Shown here: in pieces, positions 17,165 through 25,361 of the stretch
Layout: each line of letters starts with the position of its first letter
How positions within the stretch are numbered: position 1 is the stretch's first letter
Source of the DNA: Trichodesmium erythraeum GBRTRLIN201
GTDB lineage: Bacteria > Cyanobacteriota > Cyanobacteriia > Cyanobacteriales > Microcoleaceae
DNA: 48,092 nt
Reading direction: 5' to 3'
Assembly: GCA_018457135.1 (NCBI GenBank)
Contig: JAGGDU010000029.1
Location: 7,213-55,304 of the forward strand
Notes under the pieces: model-generated
What the model was told of the DNA's origin: nothing
What the model saw: only the letters and a program-made list of their open reading frames with translations
Databases searched by the model: none
Made by a program: the position numbers and the translations under genes

Positions 17165-19900
17165 TTAATTTGACTGGAACTTATCCAAGCGATCGCGCAA
17201 AAATTCTGCCTGCTTTTCTGCCTCTGCCAAATTATTTCTAGTTTCCTCCACAAATTTAGGGTCTGCCTTCTTCACAAAATCTGGTTTACTCAACCGTTTT
17301 TTAGTAGATCCTATCTCTTTTTCCAACTTCTCTAACTTTTTGTTCAGTCTAGCAGATAAAGCTTCAATATCTACTACTCCTGATAATGGAATTAAAACTT
17401 GTACAGTACCAATAACACCAGCAATAGTTTGACCAACCTTTAAATCAACACTAGAAGTAATATTCAACTTTTCAATTTTAATTAAATCCTGAATATAATT
17501 CTCTCCTTTCCTCAAAATTTCACGTTCCTGTTCATTCTGACTCTGCAAAATTGCCGTAATTTTTACCTTTGGCTTAATATCAACCTCCGCCCGTAAATTT
17601 CTGAGACTCCGAATTACCCCAATTAATAACTCAAACTCATGCTCCAAATCAGAATTAATTAAAGATTTATCTAACTTTGGATAAGACTGTAAAGCCAAAC
17701 AATTTTCTTCTCCAACTTGATTCAAAGTATGCCAAATTTCTTCAGTAATATGAGGCATAAAAGGATGTAATAACCTTAAAATTCCATCCAAAACATAAGC
17801 TAAAGTTTGCTGTGCCACCAACCGAGAATTTTCATCTTCACCCTGTAAACGAGACTTAACTAATTCAAGATACCAATCACAAAAATATCCCCAAATAAAT
17901 TCATAAAGACCTTTAGCAGCTTCTCCCAAACCATAATTATCTAAATAATCGCAAGTTTGTTGCACAGTCTGATAGAAGTGAGACAAAATCCAACGGTCAA
18001 CTAATTCTAATTTATCTACCTCTGGTTTCCCTAATTCTTCAGGAGTTTTACCCTCTAATTTCATCATGACAAACCTAGCAGCATTCCAAATTTTATTAGT
18101 AAAATTTCGAGAAGCTTCTACTGATGCAGACTCATCAGTTTCTCTATTATAATCCATCCTCACATCTTGTCCTGCTCCAGCAGTTTCTCGCATCAAAGTG
18201 TAACGTAAAGCATCGGTACCATACTTTTCAATTAATAATAATGGGTTAATACCATTTCCAGCAGATTTAGATTGTTTTTTACCGTTTTCATCTAACATTA
18301 AACCGTGAATATAAACAGTTTCAAATGGCATTTTTCCAGTCAAATGTACTCCCATCATTGTCATTCTAGCTACCCAAAAAAAGATGATATCAAAACCAGT
18401 AGAAAGAGTGCTAGTAGGATAATATTTTTCTAAGTCTGGAGTATTTTCCGGCCAGCCCAATGTGGAAAACGGCCATAAACTAGATGAAAACCAAGTATCA
18501 AGAACATCTGGGTCTTGTTGAATTTTGACATGGTCGCCAAATTTTTTCTTTGCTACTTCTAACGCTTCCGCTTCAAAGCGAGCCACAACAAAAGGAGTAT
18601 TATCGGCAATTTCTCCATTAGTTTCACTAATAACATACCAAGCCGGAATTTGATGACCCCACCAGAGTTGTCGGGAAATACACCAGTCTTGAATTTTTAC
18701 CAACCAGTCGCGATAAACTTTCGTCCAACGTTCAGGAACAAATTTGGGTTGGTTGTGCCTATCCAATAATTCCAGTGTTTTCTCCGCCAAGGGTTTAATT
18801 TTAACAAACCACTGAGTTGAGAGCAGTGGTTCTACAGGTACTTTGCCACGATCACTATAGGGAACACTATGACTATAATCTTCTACTTTTACTAAAACCC
18901 CTTCTTCCTTTAACCGTTGGACAACATTTTTCCGCGCCTCAAAACGGTCTTGCTCAACAAACACTCCCGCATTTTCATTCAAGCTACCATCTTTATTCAT
19001 AATATTGATTAACGGCAAGTTATGACGTTTACCCATTTCAAAATCATTAGGGTCGTGAGCGGGAGTAACTTTAACACAACCAGTACCAAACTCAGGATCA
19101 ACCAACTCATCAGCAATAATAGGTATTTCCCGTTTCATTATTGGTAGCATAACAGTTTTGCCGATAATATCTTTGTAGCGATCGTCATTAGGGTTAACAG
19201 CAACACCAGTATCTCCCAACATTGTTTCTGGGCGAGTAGTAGCGACTTCCACATAACCACTGCCATCAGTGAGAGGATAACGGAAATGCCAGAGGTTCCC
19301 ATTAACTTCTTTATTTTCTACCTCTAAGTCAGAAACAGCAGACTGACTAGCCGGACACCAGTTGACCAAATAATTACCACGATAGATGAGACCTTGTTCG
19401 TAGAGACGCATGAATGCCTCAATGACAGCTTTTGATAAGCCTTCATCCAGGGTAAAACGTTCCCGTGTCCAGTCTGTAGAAACTCCTAAGCGACGCAGTT
19501 GATTAACAATAGTGCCACCAGACTCTGCTTTCCATTCCCAGGCAAGTTTGAGAAATTTTTCCCGCCCGACATCGTAGCGAGTTTGGCCATCCGCTTTGAG
19601 TTTGCGTTCCAGAATAGTTTGAACTGCGATACTAGCGTGATCTGTGCCTGGGAGGTAGAGGGTATTGTCACCACGCATCCGATGGTAACGGATAAGGGCA
19701 TCAATAAGAGAATTATTGAAAGCATGGCCTGCATGGAGACTACCTGTAACATTTGGTGGAGGAATGACTATGCAGTAGGGGTCGCCTGCTTGCTTAGGGT
19801 CTGCTTTGAAAGTATTGTTTTCTTCCCAATATCTCTGCCATTTAGCTTCAGTGACAAAGGGGTCGTATTTTGTTGGTAGTTCTGGTATGCTTCTTGTCAT
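17165..19900 (-). CDS. valS: Valyl-tRNA synthetase
   Basis: Class Ia aminoacyl-tRNA synthetase that charges tRNA-Val and edits misactivated threonine. The 911-residue length is normal. The HIGH motif is [15 protein letters not shown] (His56, His59). The CP1 editing domain has the family's [18 protein letters not shown] and [15 protein letters not shown]. The WWGHQIPAW motif is present. The KMSKS loop reads [15 protein letters not shown], with Gln in place of Met, while both lysines are kept. The anticodon-binding domain follows. The last 65 residues ([19 protein letters not shown] onward) form the coiled-coil arm typical of ValRS. ATG 19900 gives the usual start [13 protein letters not shown]. 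The gene stands alone; heptamer repeats lie just upstream of it, and the pfkA relic lies downstream. Confidence 0.97.
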   Translation of the reverse strand: MTRSIPELPTKYDPFVTEAKWQRYWEENNTFKADPKQAGDPYCIVIPPPNVTGSLHAGHAFNNSLIDALIRYHRMRGDNTLYLPGTDHASIAVQTILERKLKADGQTRYDVGREKFLKLAWEWKAESGGTIVNQLRRLGVSTDWTRERFTLDEGLSKAVIEAFMRLYEQGLIYRGNYLVNWCPASQSAVSDLEVENKEVNGNLWHFRYPLTDGSGYVEVATTRPETMLGDTGVAVNPNDDRYKDIIGKTVMLPIMKREIPIIADELVDPEFGTGCVKVTPAHDPNDFEMGKRHNLPLINIMNKDGSLNENAGVFVEQDRFEARKNVVQRLKEEGVLVKVEDYSHSVPYSDRGKVPVEPLLSTQWFVKIKPLAEKTLELLDRHNQPKFVPERWTKVYRDWLVKIQDWCISRQLWWGHQIPAWYVISETNGEIADNTPFVVARFEAEALEVAKKKFGDHVKIQQDPDVLDTWFSSSLWPFSTLGWPENTPDLEKYYPTSTLSTGFDIIFFWVARMTMMGVHLTGKMPFETVYIHGLMLDENGKKQSKSAGNGINPLLLIEKYGTDALRYTLMRETAGAGQDVRMDYNRETDESASVEASRNFTNKIWNAARFVMMKLEGKTPEELGKPEVDKLELVDRWILSHFYQTVQQTCDYLDNYGLGEAAKGLYEFIWGYFCDWYLELVKSRLQGEDENSRLVAQQTLAYVLDGILRLLHPFMPHITEEIWHTLNQVGEENCLALQSYPKLDKSLINSDLEHEFELLIGVIRSLRNLRAEVDIKPKVKITAILQSQNEQEREILRKGENYIQDLIKIEKLNITSSVDLKVGQTIAGVIGTVQVLIPLSGVVDIEALSARLNKKLEKLEKEIGSTKKRLSKPDFVKKADPKFVEETRNNLAEAEKQAEFLRDRLDKFQSN

Positions 19901-20543
19901 TTAACTTATGAGTTATCAGTTATCAGTTATTAGTACTTCTAAATGAAGCCAGAGCTTTGAAATACTAAAGTTTATTTTTTTCATCCCCAAATAAATAGTT
20001 TTCAGCTGGGGAAAATAAAAAAAATGATTATCCTTTAGGGACTTTGCATGCCACCCACGTTCCATAAATCCAAATTGTAACATTAAAAGTAATATACTAA
20101 TCAGTAGTTTAGTAAGTACTTATACTATATAAATCATCTTTATTAACCTTTCTCAGAAGTCAAATTATCAGGAAAATATTAAGCATAAATACTTGATTGT
20201 GTACTCAATTATAACCACTATAATTTTCTCCTGATTCTTGTGCGGGGGAGTGGTGAATGGCCACTACGACTCCTAACTCCTGATTTCTCATACTATATTT
20301 TGTCGTGGGGAATTTAGAATGGAACGTCCCTACTTTCTTTGTGGTTTACTAATCATCAAAAAAACCTGTAAAAGAGCAGGAGCTTTAAGACCTTATTTTT
20401 TAGTCATAGATAGGAAAGAAAAATTTTTGGACGTTGTTTAATTTCTTTTAAGATTGTGCAATTCTCTAAAGAACATGATATGTTCATATTTTTTTATCTC
20501 AATGGTTTTGATTACTTAGAAATATTTGGTCATCCTTTTTTAT
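19901..20543. other. Intergenic region upstream of valS
   Basis: No gene is visible. It begins with heptamer-type repeats (GTTATCA units, 19908-19933). There are hairpin-like stretches, for example CATCCCC/GGGGAAA near 19981-20010 and CCTGTAAAAGAGCAGG near 20368, the latter similar to small insertion-element ends. The valS promoter should be here but cannot be assigned. Confidence 0.55.
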
Positions 20544-21251
20544 CTAAGTAGTTAATAAATAAAGAGATTCCCAGTTTAGTACATCTTCTAAAAGGGATTG
20601 ATAACCTCTAACATTAGGATGAATCCCATCATTACAGAGACGTGATCGCCACCAACTTTCCCCCCGAATTAACCATTTTTCAAAGACATCTAAATAAGGT
20701 ATTTGTCGCTTTAAACAAGCTAAACGAGTTGCCTCCTTATATATGTATTGGTCATCGTGACTATAATATAAACAATTCTGGAAAGGCATTTTAGCTTGGT
20801 CAACAGGAACCATTCCTACAAATATTACAGGGCAAAGTTGCTTTGATGTATCTAATAACTTATCTAAAATTTTTTGAAATCTGGAAAAATCTGTATAATA
20901 ACGTCCATCTGGTCTTTGGACTCTAGCAGAATCATTTACCCCAACAGAAAGAAGAATAATATCTGGCTGACGATTTTTTAATTCTCCCCGATGACGAAAC
21001 TCATCCTCCAAGCGTTGTTCCACTTGTAAAACTCGGTTTCCCCGGACTCCCAAATTATATAGTACATGACCAGGACTATCTGGTAACATCCAATGTCGTC
21101 GTAGTCTTTCTACCCATCCACCACCTTCATAATCACCAAAACCATAAACTAAGCTATCTCCTAATGCAACTATTTTTAGAGGATGATGATAGGACCCAGA
21201 AAAGTGGTTTTGCTTTGAAGTATCAAGGACTGATGTTAACATAAATAACAA
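20544..21251 (-). CDS. GDSL/SGNH-family hydrolase
   Basis: Probable esterase, lipase or acyl hydrolase of the SGNH superfamily, 235 residues. All four SGNH blocks are present: GDSL (31-34) with nucleophile Ser33, Gly68 in NLGVRGN (the oxyanion region), Asn106 in VGVNDS, and Asp208 and His211 in CNDGIHP. There is no signal peptide, so it is probably cytosolic, and the natural substrate is unknown. Two starts are possible, ATG 21251 or ATG 21242 (fourth codon); both leave the catalytic core intact. It is divergent from rpoZ with about 450 bp between them, and convergent with nothing, so it is probably a single-gene unit. Confidence 0.88.
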   Translation of the reverse strand: MLFMLTSVLDTSKQNHFSGSYHHPLKIVALGDSLVYGFGDYEGGGWVERLRRHWMLPDSPGHVLYNLGVRGNRVLQVEQRLEDEFRHRGELKNRQPDIILLSVGVNDSARVQRPDGRYYTDFSRFQKILDKLLDTSKQLCPVIFVGMVPVDQAKMPFQNCLYYSHDDQYIYKEATRLACLKRQIPYLDVFEKWLIRGESWWRSRLCNDGIHPNVRGYQSLLEDVLNWESLYLLTT

Positions 21252-21703
21252 ATATAATTTTAAAAAATTTAGATCAGTTTTATTATAATTTATTATAATT
21301 AATTAATATTTATGAAGTTTTAACTACAAAAATTTAGTATTCGTGTAAATAGTTGTACTAATTAATTATTACTAGTTGATTTAAGGGTAAAAGTATTGAC
21401 AGATAAAGGCTTTAGCCTTTTTGGGAAAAAAATATCAGCTTTTCACAAGTTTCAGGGCTCAAATAATTTAGGGTTTTGGGCGCTCATTCCAGAAGGCATC
21501 CAGGGACAATTTTTACCTATATCCACCTATATCCTTATATAAAATTCCTGTTTATCCTTCCAACCTACTCCCTCAAAAGACTTTTTCAGTAAATTCTAAT
21601 TACAAGCAGATTTGGTGATTAATATGGTATAGTTATTTTAGTAACGTCTTTAATTAGGGTAAATATTTTTTTTATTTATTCCCTATCCTATTCCCTATTC
21701 TAT
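21252..21703. other. Divergent promoter region between the GDSL gene and rpoZ
   Basis: No coding frame. A short perfect inverted repeat AAAGGCT-TT-AGCCTTT at 21405-21420 with T residues after it looks like a miniature terminator, although no plus-strand gene precedes it. A TATAGT near 21627 might be the rpoZ -10 box, but no matching -35 is clear. Just before rpoZ are pyrimidine-rich repeats (CCCTATCCTATTCCCTATTC) in place of a ribosome binding site. Confidence 0.5.
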
Positions 21704-21952
21704 ATGCAAAAGCAATCTAATATTAATTCGGTAGAACTAAGCCGTAAGTCTGAGGAGCTAATCAAAGCTTCTTCTAATCGCTATCGGGCTGTGGTACAAG
21801 TAGCTAATCGTGCCAAGCGTCGTCGTTATGAAGATTTTGATAATTTTGATGAGCAAGCAGTCAAGCCAGTCATTCGTGCTGTATTGGAAATGTCTGATGA
21901 GTTGATGCAACCAGAAATAATTAGTGAAGTTGGCAATAATATAGATAGATAA
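21704..21952 (+). CDS. rpoZ: DNA-directed RNA polymerase omega subunit
   Basis: Small core-enzyme subunit that helps fold and assemble beta-prime; in cyanobacteria it also affects sigma factor recruitment. It has 82 residues, typical for cyanobacterial omega. The conserved stretch NRYRAVVQVANRAKRRRYED followed by VKPVIRAVLEMSDEL is characteristic. No Shine-Dalgarno sequence is visible before ATG 21704, only a C/T-rich repeat. A membrane-anchored hypothetical gene begins 33 bp after its stop on the same strand, so the two are probably co-transcribed. Confidence 0.93.
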   Translation: MQKQSNINSVELSRKSEELIKASSNRYRAVVQVANRAKRRRYEDFDNFDEQAVKPVIRAVLEMSDELMQPEIISEVGNNIDR

Positions 21953-21985
21953 ATTATTAATAATAATATTTGGTAGTTAATAGCC

Positions 21986-22642
21986 ATGAGCAATAAGCAA
22001 TGGCTCAAATATTTCAATATTACTTTTATAACAGCAATGGTTTGGGTTAGTATAGGGTTATTGTGGACTTCTTTAATTAGTGCAGCACACCCTTCTACTT
22101 ATTTATTTAAATACCAGTTTAAAAAAATTACAAGCCAAGACAATTCTCAGTACCCCATAAAAATTGTCCAACAGCTGGTTCAACCTAAAGAAGTCTGGCC
22201 ATTTGTCTATGAAAAAATACCAGATTTGCCATTGGAAAATTATTACATATCTAAGGAAACGGGGAAAGTAAATACTGAGGATACTTTGGTATCGCGTCTA
22301 ATTAGGTATCATTTCTATGTCAAAGGTCGTGCGCCTAATTATAGATTTGATTGGAAATTAACATTAGCAGATTATTTGGGGGCTAATGATTATCTACGGT
22401 CATCTGTATATCCTGGTAATGATTCTTTGACAGAAAATCCAATGAAGGGCGATCGCCAAGCAATTCAAAATTTAACTCGTTCTCAAAGAAATGCTTTAGT
22501 TAATAGGTTAGTAGATATTTTTGGAGGCGACTCTAACCCTCCATCTATTCCAAAAATGGAATACAGAGGTGACTCTGAGCAGGTAGCTCCTAGGGTACCA
22601 GTTATTCTTAAACAAGAAGGTGCAGATTTACTTAAACCTTAA
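21986..22642 (+). CDS. Membrane-anchored conserved hypothetical protein
   Basis: 218 residues, function not recognised. A single N-terminal hydrophobic helix (about 10-33, YFNITFITAMVWVSIGLLW) would anchor it or serve as an uncleaved signal, leaving a soluble domain outside the cytoplasmic face. That domain has VQQLVQPKEVWPFVYEKIP, SRLIRYHFYVKGRAP and DWKLTLADYLGAND. There are no cysteines and no catalytic motif that I can name. A HIP1 site is in frame (KGDRQAI). It follows rpoZ by 33 bp and probably shares its transcript. Codon use and length support a real gene. Confidence 0.8.
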   Translation: MSNKQWLKYFNITFITAMVWVSIGLLWTSLISAAHPSTYLFKYQFKKITSQDNSQYPIKIVQQLVQPKEVWPFVYEKIPDLPLENYYISKETGKVNTEDTLVSRLIRYHFYVKGRAPNYRFDWKLTLADYLGANDYLRSSVYPGNDSLTENPMKGDRQAIQNLTRSQRNALVNRLVDIFGGDSNPPSIPKMEYRGDSEQVAPRVPVILKQEGADLLKP

Positions 22643-22778
22643 CTAGCTATCAGCTTTTCTCTGAAAATTGTCTATAAATGGCCATTCTGCTATCACATAA
22701 AAATTCAGGGGTAACAGTCCCACGTTTTGAAGGCATTGCTGAATCAAGCTATGAAACTATTATTTGGCCAAATCTTCA

Positions 22779-22919
22779 ATGCTTTTGTTAGGTGTTTTGG
22801 GCTGTTGCCGAAATAAAACACTAAAGGACATAAAATTTGGTAATGATGAAGAGTATTATCGCTATTTAAAGAAAAATCATAGCAACCCATCGGCAAAGGT
22901 CATTTTACAAAGCTGCTGA
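22779..22919 (+). CDS. Possible 46-residue small ORF
   Basis: An ATG-to-TGA frame of 46 codons: MLLLGVLGCCRNKTLKD, then GNDEEYYRYLKKNHSNP and a final QSC. The start looks like a short hydrophobic or lipoprotein-like leader (LLLGVLGCC), and the middle is charged and helical. No ribosome binding site is obvious and I recognise no family, so it may be a small gene or a piece of a lost one in the gap between the rpoZ group and the DUF1818 gene. Confidence 0.3.
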   Translation: MLLLGVLGCCRNKTLKDIKFGNDEEYYRYLKKNHSNPSAKVILQSC

Positions 22920-22947
22920 TGTCTATGAAAGGGACTTAAGCTCCCTA

Positions 22948-23041
22948 TTATGAACTTTGAGAAACTGATTATTGATTACTAATTACTGAGTATTTTTTTA
23001 ACTATAAACTTTGAGAAGCTGATTACTGTAATTGCTGAGTA
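22948..23041 (+). repeat. Imperfect direct repeat pair of about 40 bp
   Basis: AACTTTGAGAAACTGATTA (from 22950) recurs as AACTTTGAGAAGCTGATTA (from 23005), and both are followed by variants of ATTACTGAGTA. The second copy ends about ten bases before the DUF1818 start codon. Confidence 0.75.
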
Positions 23042-23053
23042 ATAGTTTAAGTT

Positions 23054-23419
23054 ATGGAACGAATAGTCAAAAGTGGAGTTGGTTGGCGCTTAGGTTGGAA
23101 CCCTGAAGCACCAGAGTTTCAAGGTTTAGTGGGTGGGGATAATTGGTCAATAGAACTGAGTGCAGGAGAATTAGATGATTTTTGTCGATTATTACACCAG
23201 TTAAGCAAAACTATTAGCCAAATGGCGGACGAGTTGATGGATGAGGAAAGAATAGTATGTGAAGCTGAAAGTGATTTGCTATGGATGCAGGTGGAAGGTT
23301 TTCCTGAAAGTTATACCGTTCAGTTTATTTTAAATCAAGGGCGCAGGGGCGAGGGAAAATGGCCTGTAGATGCTGTACCTAGTTTAGTCGAAGCAGCAGA
23401 AATGTTGAAGATTTTTTGA
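23054..23419 (+). CDS. DUF1818 family protein
   Basis: A 121-residue cytosolic protein of a cyanobacterial family without known function. The family pattern is visible: an N-terminal GVGWRLGWNPEAPEFQGLVG and WSIELSAGELDDFCRLL, then a helical QLSKTISQMADELMDEE, ESDLLWMQVEGFPESY, and the C-terminal QGRRGEGKWP and VPSLVEAAEML. It is short, acidic and full-length. It follows the rpoZ pair on the same strand after a 411 bp gap with repeats, so it is probably transcribed on its own. No regulatory site is evident. Confidence 0.85.
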   Translation: MERIVKSGVGWRLGWNPEAPEFQGLVGGDNWSIELSAGELDDFCRLLHQLSKTISQMADELMDEERIVCEAESDLLWMQVEGFPESYTVQFILNQGRRGEGKWPVDAVPSLVEAAEMLKIF

Positions 23420-23967
23420 TTAATATCATGTCTTTTGGAATGCTCAAAACAAAAATTTTAGGAAATAGGTAATAGGGTTTAAAAAATAGGGAGCAATTGG
23501 AAAAAGAAAAACATTTTTGATTATGGCTAATTTAGGGTTTGCTAAAAAACATTTTTGAAAATTTTTTTTTGAGAAGGGACTGGTTAGGAAAAATGGGAAT
23601 TATATAAAGGAAGTAGGATTTAAGAATTCTTCGTTACTACCCTCTGCCCTTGTCTAGCTAAAATCCTAACTTATGTGAGCAAGAGCTATGGAAAAGCTGG
23701 ACTAAAAAAAAAGACTAAATCCTTTGAGAGTTAATCAGCAAGCTATACTGAATCAGACTTGGTATATATCTGTGGTAATATGTTATGATTTAAAAATATG
23801 CTTTAAAATGTTTTTAGTAAAATAACTTGTCAAAATGTGATTTAAGATGTACTATTGATATAAGCTAAGGGCATGGATGTTACTAAATACTGAAACTCAG
23901 TTTTGTTAAATACTACTTTTAACTTTGTTCTTTCTGGCTTATTATTTGTTTGTTTATATTGCTATAA
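23420..23967. other. Intergenic region between the DUF1818 gene and tRNA-Pro
   Basis: No gene. AT-rich, with runs of A and T near 23540-23575. The tRNA promoter should lie in the last 100 bp, but no clear pair of boxes can be picked. Confidence 0.5.
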
Positions 23968-24041
23968 CGGGGCGTAGCGCAGCTTGGTAGCGCACCACTT
24001 TGGGGTAGTGGGGGTCGTGGGTTCAAATCCCGCCGCTCCGA
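23968..24041 (+). tRNA. tRNA-Pro (anticodon GGG)
   Basis: A complete 74 nt cloverleaf: acceptor CGGGGCG pairs with CGCTCCG, the D arm is GCGC-AGCTTGGTA-GCGC, and the anticodon stem CCACT/AGTGG encloses loop TTGGGGT, which gives anticodon GGG. The variable region is GGGTC, and the T arm is GTGGG-TTCAAAT-CCCGC. The discriminator is A, and CCA is not encoded. It reads proline codons CCC and CCU. Confidence 0.96.
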
Positions 24042-25361
24042 TTAAAAAGAAATTTTAATATTACGGTTATAGAAAAATTTCTATTAATAAAGGGTTATTA
24101 TAAAGGGCTACATTAGTAATATTAACCCAATGATCATACAGAAGTTTTCGCGATTGAAAGCAAAAAGTAGTATATATCGACCCATGATAAGAAAGGTGGG
24201 AAAAAATAATACTCGGATAAAGAGTGTGTTTTCTTCACTTAAGTTCTCCCTTTCATGAATGGGAATAGGATGAAAAACTTTCTATCTGTTTGTACATAAG
24301 TAATTTTGAGTTGCCACAATAGTTCTATAAAATCTTTAAACAAATCTACTAGTTCATTGGTATTAGAGTTAATTTTGCGGTTCTAAAGTAATTTAGTTCA
24401 AATTCCCGCCCATAGTGTTTGTAAATGTTTGTAGTTTGATTCATTTTTGTTGTTACCAATGGATCCTATTACTATTTATGCGAGATTCACTGTTTTGCCT
24501 CTAAATATGGCCATAAAATAGCTAAAAAACTTAGTCTAGCTCCATGGCATTTGAGCTCAGGTTTAAATGTTTGTTTGAGTAAGTTATACCTGGCTCATAG
24601 GGTTTCATTCATGCTTATTCTAATTTTTATGAAACCCTTTTCCTCTCAACTTTTGCAAGTTTTGTTCTGTACTTAGATTTTTCATACTCCGGCCTGGCTA
24701 TAGAATTCCAAAATCTCTACCTATTGCTTTTTGGGACAACCCTGTCGTCTTAGGTAGTAAGTGGGGGGTTGACTTTTAACTTATGTGAAAGGTTATGGGG
24801 ATATCTTTATAAAAATTTCAACTTTTCCCAGACAAATATGCCGGGTTAAAAAATTACAGAAAGTGAAAGTTTGAGTGATGTATTAATAGTAAATTTATAT
24901 CAGTTAAAATGTTTAATTTTAATTATTTCTCTAGCTTTAATTTTGACAATTTATGCTTCTAATGATCTTCCTTAAATCAATATATTTATCAAAAATTTTT
25001 TTTTGAATATAACTAGATAATAATCTGTATTGGAATATCTATATGTGGTGTAAAAGTAAAGCAGGAAAAGAACTAGCAAAATTGTAGAATAAGGTAACTA
25101 AATATAATCAATTAATCATAGCTGTAGAGATTATGGGTAAATTAGCTTAAGATATAGTACGATTGATTAATTTTTATAAATTAAAATAAAAGTATCGTCA
25201 CAGAAAACTTTTTAAAGTAGAATTAAAATACAAAAACATATTGTACGGAAAGTACCCGAATAGGATATCGGAAAAACACTAAATTTTAAATCAATTTTAG
25301 TGATAAATACTTAAATCATCCAATATAAACCCAATTACTTTTAATTAACTTTAGAAAAAAA
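24042..25361. other. 1.3 kb region with no intact gene
   Basis: No open frame of useful length. Some stretches look like decayed coding sequence but cannot be assigned: on the minus strand around 24490-24560 a frame reads FSYFMAIFRGKTVNLA, and on the plus strand around 24875-24975 a frame reads NLYQLKCLILIISLALILTI. Both end in multiple stops. They may be remains of mobile elements. The putA promoter must be near the right end. Confidence 0.4.

Noticed and set aside
24385-24415. tRNA T-arm-like string TTCAAATTCCCGCCC
   Set aside because: No acceptor, D or anticodon arms can be built around it; it lies in decayed sequence.
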